Below are positions 62,125 to 64,000 of a stretch of DNA of 64,000 nt, piece after piece (within the stretch, counting starts at the first letter, position 1; every line of letters starts with the position of its first letter). A program made the position numbers and the translations under genes. The DNA lies in contig NZ_AP018694.1 in NCBI RefSeq assembly GCF_009689585.1, positions 3,301,001-3,365,000 of the forward strand. Reading direction: 5' to 3'. Below the pieces are notes generated by a model, which saw only the letters and a list, made by a program, of their open reading frames with translations, searched no databases and was not told the DNA's origin. Source of the DNA: Aquipluma nitroreducens. GTDB taxonomy: Bacteria; Bacteroidota; Bacteroidia; Bacteroidales; Prolixibacteraceae.

Positions 62125-62125
62125 T
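62072..62125 (+). other. attR core
   Basis: 54 bp identical to 52769-52822. The sequence after it should be the pre-integration chromosomal flank. Confidence 0.85.
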
Positions 62126-62133
62126 TAATTTTC

Positions 62134-62168
62134 AAGGACTTGCAAATTCAATTTTGCGAGTCCTTTTT
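62134..62168 (+). terminator. terminator downstream of the tRNA-like copy
   Basis: AAGGACTTGCAAA pairs with TTTTGCGAGTCCTT around a 5-nt loop and ends TTTTATTTG. It is probably the original terminator of the tRNA-Gly gene before the island inserted. Confidence 0.85.
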
Positions 62169-62640
62169 ATTTGCACCTGAATTTGCACCCGATGATATTT
62201 TTAATGTAAACGTTTCAAGTTGCTTTTAGACACTGAATTACTTGTGTTTAAAGCTTTAATTATTAAATGTTTTCGAGCTGAATTAATCCACAAGAATCAT
62301 TCTAGCGATCATTGCCATTGTAATAGTATCCTGGCATATTTTACGGATCATTCAAAATCACATATGTATTTCAATATTTTTCGTAGGGACAAATCAATCC
62401 TTCTGAAAGTTTAGATTATGTGTAAGTTGTTGGTCTTTATTGGTTTGTGTTCATTTCGTCCGCATCGAAATTAGTTGTTATTTATTAAAACTTTTTCGTT
62501 AACTTTAGATAAACCAGAAATGAGCTCTCCAGAGTCATCGGGAATAATTGATGTCAACTGACAGAACAATTATTCATCCGGATTTATTTAGACCAGGTCT
62601 TCCCTTTAGATGATAAAATCTTTAAATAAATTCTATAATT
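62169..62640. other. intergenic stretch before the patatin gene
   Basis: About 470 bp with no convincing ORF. TAACTTTA at 62500-62507 is a near-consensus -7 box. Nothing else is recognised. Confidence 0.4.
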
Positions 62641-64000
62641 ATGACCGATCAAAAAACATTCAGAATTGGCCTTTCCATGGCAGGTGCTGTATCTGCCGGA
62701 GCCTATACCGCCGGAGTAATGGATTATTTGCTCGAAGCTCTTGAAAATTGGCAAAAAGCAAAAGACCTGAACTTACCTGGCGTTCCCAGGCATAATGTAC
62801 TTGTTGAAGTCTTAAGCGGTGCATCTGCCGGTGGAATGACGGCTGTTATAACTGCCGCCGCAGTTCAAAAAGATTTCCCGCATGTAAATCAGCAGAACTA
62901 TTTATCGGGAGTGAATAAAGAAAACCCGCTATTTGATTCGTGGGTTAATTTAACCGAAGATGAAAAAAACGATATGATGAATCAAATGCTCAGCAATGAT
63001 GATATCGTTGGTTCTGAATCTATTAATCCGGATAAGGAAGTCCGTTCAATCTTCAATTCCCTGTTTATCGAAAAAATTGCCCGACGCACATTAGACAGCA
63101 TTGTAAAAGATCCTAAAACTAAAAGGAGTTATATTGCTGATAATCTGGAGTTGTTTACCACCATCACCAATCTTCGGGGGTTCAATTACGAGTTGCAGTT
63201 CATCACAGCCCTTGGGCCACGCCAGGACCGGATGACCATGCATAAAGACCTGGTTCATTTTCAACTTAACCCTCTCGGAACATACAATAACGATGGAAAA
63301 ATCCCAATTCATTTTTTAACTCCGGAAGGACTAAACAGACAATTGCTCATCGATGCGGCCATTTCAACAGGCGCTTTCCCGGTGGGATTATCGCCACGGG
63401 TACTTGTTCGCGAAGCCAAGTACATCAATGATAATCCATTGCTAAAAATCAACCATAGCAAAAGCAATCTGGTTGACCCTACAAAAGATTACAATACAGT
63501 TTGTGTCGATGGCGGAGTAATAAACAATGAACCTTACGATTTAACCGAGACGCTGCTAATGAACCGGAGAAAAGCTGAAATAGAAAAAGAAAAAGATTCA
63601 GCAACGGCAACGGCCTATAAACCTGCAACAAATGTTTCCGATTTTGATACTACGATCTTAATGATCGACCCTTTCCCAAATTATGATGAATCTCCTGCCG
63701 ATTACTTCAACCTTCAGGCCATAAAATTTGCCTCAACTCAACTTTTGGGAGCCATGCGCCAACAATTAATGGTAAAATCTGACTTGCTTGAAAAGGCTTA
63801 CGACGACTACGACTATTCCAGATTTATGATTGCACCTATCCGGACGAGTGGTGGTGTAACTCAGAAAGAGAGCATTGCATGTGGGGCGCTGGGTGGTTTT
63901 GGTGGCTTTTTCAACCGCGATTTTCGGGTTCACGATTTTATGCTTGGACGACGGAATTGTCAGCGTTTTATCCAATGCTATTTTAGTGTTCCTGAATCCG
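62641..64000 (+). CDS. patatin-like phospholipase, 3' end outside window
   Basis: 453 codons visible from the ATG at 62641. The oxyanion-hole region is SMAGAVSAGAYTAGVMDYLL (about 14-33), the nucleophile Ser62 is in SGASAGG (G-x-S-x-G), and the dyad Asp290 is in VDGGVINNEP. Patatin-type enzymes release fatty acids from membrane lipids. The long form, with a region after the DGG motif (about 330-450 and beyond), is common in Bacteroidota. It lies just outside the island, so it is probably core genome, although patatins also occur in defence systems. Confidence 0.9.
   Translation, partial: MTDQKTFRIGLSMAGAVSAGAYTAGVMDYLLEALENWQKAKDLNLPGVPRHNVLVEVLSGASAGGMTAVITAAAVQKDFPHVNQQNYLSGVNKENPLFDSWVNLTEDEKNDMMNQMLSNDDIVGSESINPDKEVRSIFNSLFIEKIARRTLDSIVKDPKTKRSYIADNLELFTTITNLRGFNYELQFITALGPRQDRMTMHKDLVHFQLNPLGTYNNDGKIPIHFLTPEGLNRQLLIDAAISTGAFPVGLSPRVLVREAKYINDNPLLKINHSKSNLVDPTKDYNTVCVDGGVINNEPYDLTETLLMNRRKAEIEKEKDSATATAYKPATNVSDFDTTILMIDPFPNYDESPADYFNLQAIKFASTQLLGAMRQQLMVKSDLLEKAYDDYDYSRFMIAPIRTSGGVTQKESIACGALGGFGGFFNRDFRVHDFMLGRRNCQRFIQCYFSVPES

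Larger units (their letters stand above)
52769..62125 (+). mobile_element. integrated island at tRNA-Gly, about 9.3 kb
   Basis: Bounded by a 54-bp perfect direct repeat of the tRNA 3' region (52769-52822 and 62072-62125). The integrase gene is 110 bp inside the left end and reads inward. GTAAACC-N5-GTAAACC motifs lie inside both ends. Contents: integrase, a gene split by an IS4-type element, an IS21-type element, a truncated NACHT-type gene, and one hypothetical gene. The non-IS parts are clearly richer in A/T than the flanks. No conjugation, relaxase or replication genes are seen, so it is not self-transmissible in its present state. Confidence 0.88.

Noticed and set aside
62038-62229. Short ORF across the tRNA-like copy
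   Set aside because: It is an open frame over a tRNA-derived sequence, hairpin and terminator; no coding signal.

Overview
The window looks like a chromosomal segment of a member of the Bacteroidota, most likely a Marinilabiliales/Prolixibacteraceae-like anaerobe; the lineage is inferred, not proven. Reasons: almost no Shine-Dalgarno sequences, repeated -7 boxes of the form TAnnTTTG just upstream of genes, a DUF5916 outer-membrane protein, a 632-residue PurF with a short propeptide, secreted GH29 and GH9 glycosidases, and a Bacteroidota-type tyrosine integrase. Most of the window is ordinary, compact core genome: glycan degradation (1.6-8.5 kb), DEAD-box helicase and dprA, the shikimate genes aroB-aroA, tadA, aspS, Fe-S assembly genes (sufE, a sufT-like gene, sufS) around a rubrerythrin, a bleomycin-hydrolase-like peptidase, a dapF-like gene next to a lysA-like gene, tRNA modification enzymes (Sua5, RluA, MiaB), metal and ion transport (mntP, KefB-type, ferritin-VIT), purF, and two orphan sensor kinases.

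Four layers of extra structure stand out. (1) A REP-associated tyrosine transposase (14.2-14.6 kb) is flanked on both sides by paired hairpin REP elements. Single relatives of the element lie 27-30 kb away, at 41.58 and 44.15 kb. (2) Several families of intergenic repeats are scattered between genes: GGGTTACGGG-type, CTGGAAC..GAAACTTTAAAC-type, and a GTCTTC-rich tract. One of them has become the 3' end of aroB, and another fills the apparent N-terminal extension of miaB. (3) At 44.3-49.0 kb there is a candidate defence or signalling locus: an AlbA_2 (Schlafen-type) protein, an AAA/STAND-type ATPase, and an ATPase fused to about ten 32-residue TPR-like repeats. The two ATPase genes overlap. They are preceded by three inverted-repeat operator-like sites (TGACA-N10-TGTCA) spaced exactly 28 bp apart; the central one encloses the -7 box.

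(4) From 52.75 to 62.13 kb lies an integrated island of about 9.3 kb inserted at a tRNA-Gly(CCC) gene. A 54-bp direct repeat of the tRNA 3' part marks both ends. Paired GTAAACC-N5-GTAAACC motifs occur near both ends, and a tyrosine integrase gene sits beside the tRNA. The cargo is degraded: an IS4-type element with perfect 9-bp target duplications splits a 282-residue gene that can be rejoined in frame, and an IS21-type element abuts the C-terminal remnant of a NACHT-type NTPase. The right-hand tRNA copy carries a 27-nt perfect hairpin inside its D-arm region. A patatin-like phospholipase gene begins to the right of the island and runs off the window; a YgjP-type metallopeptidase runs off the left edge.
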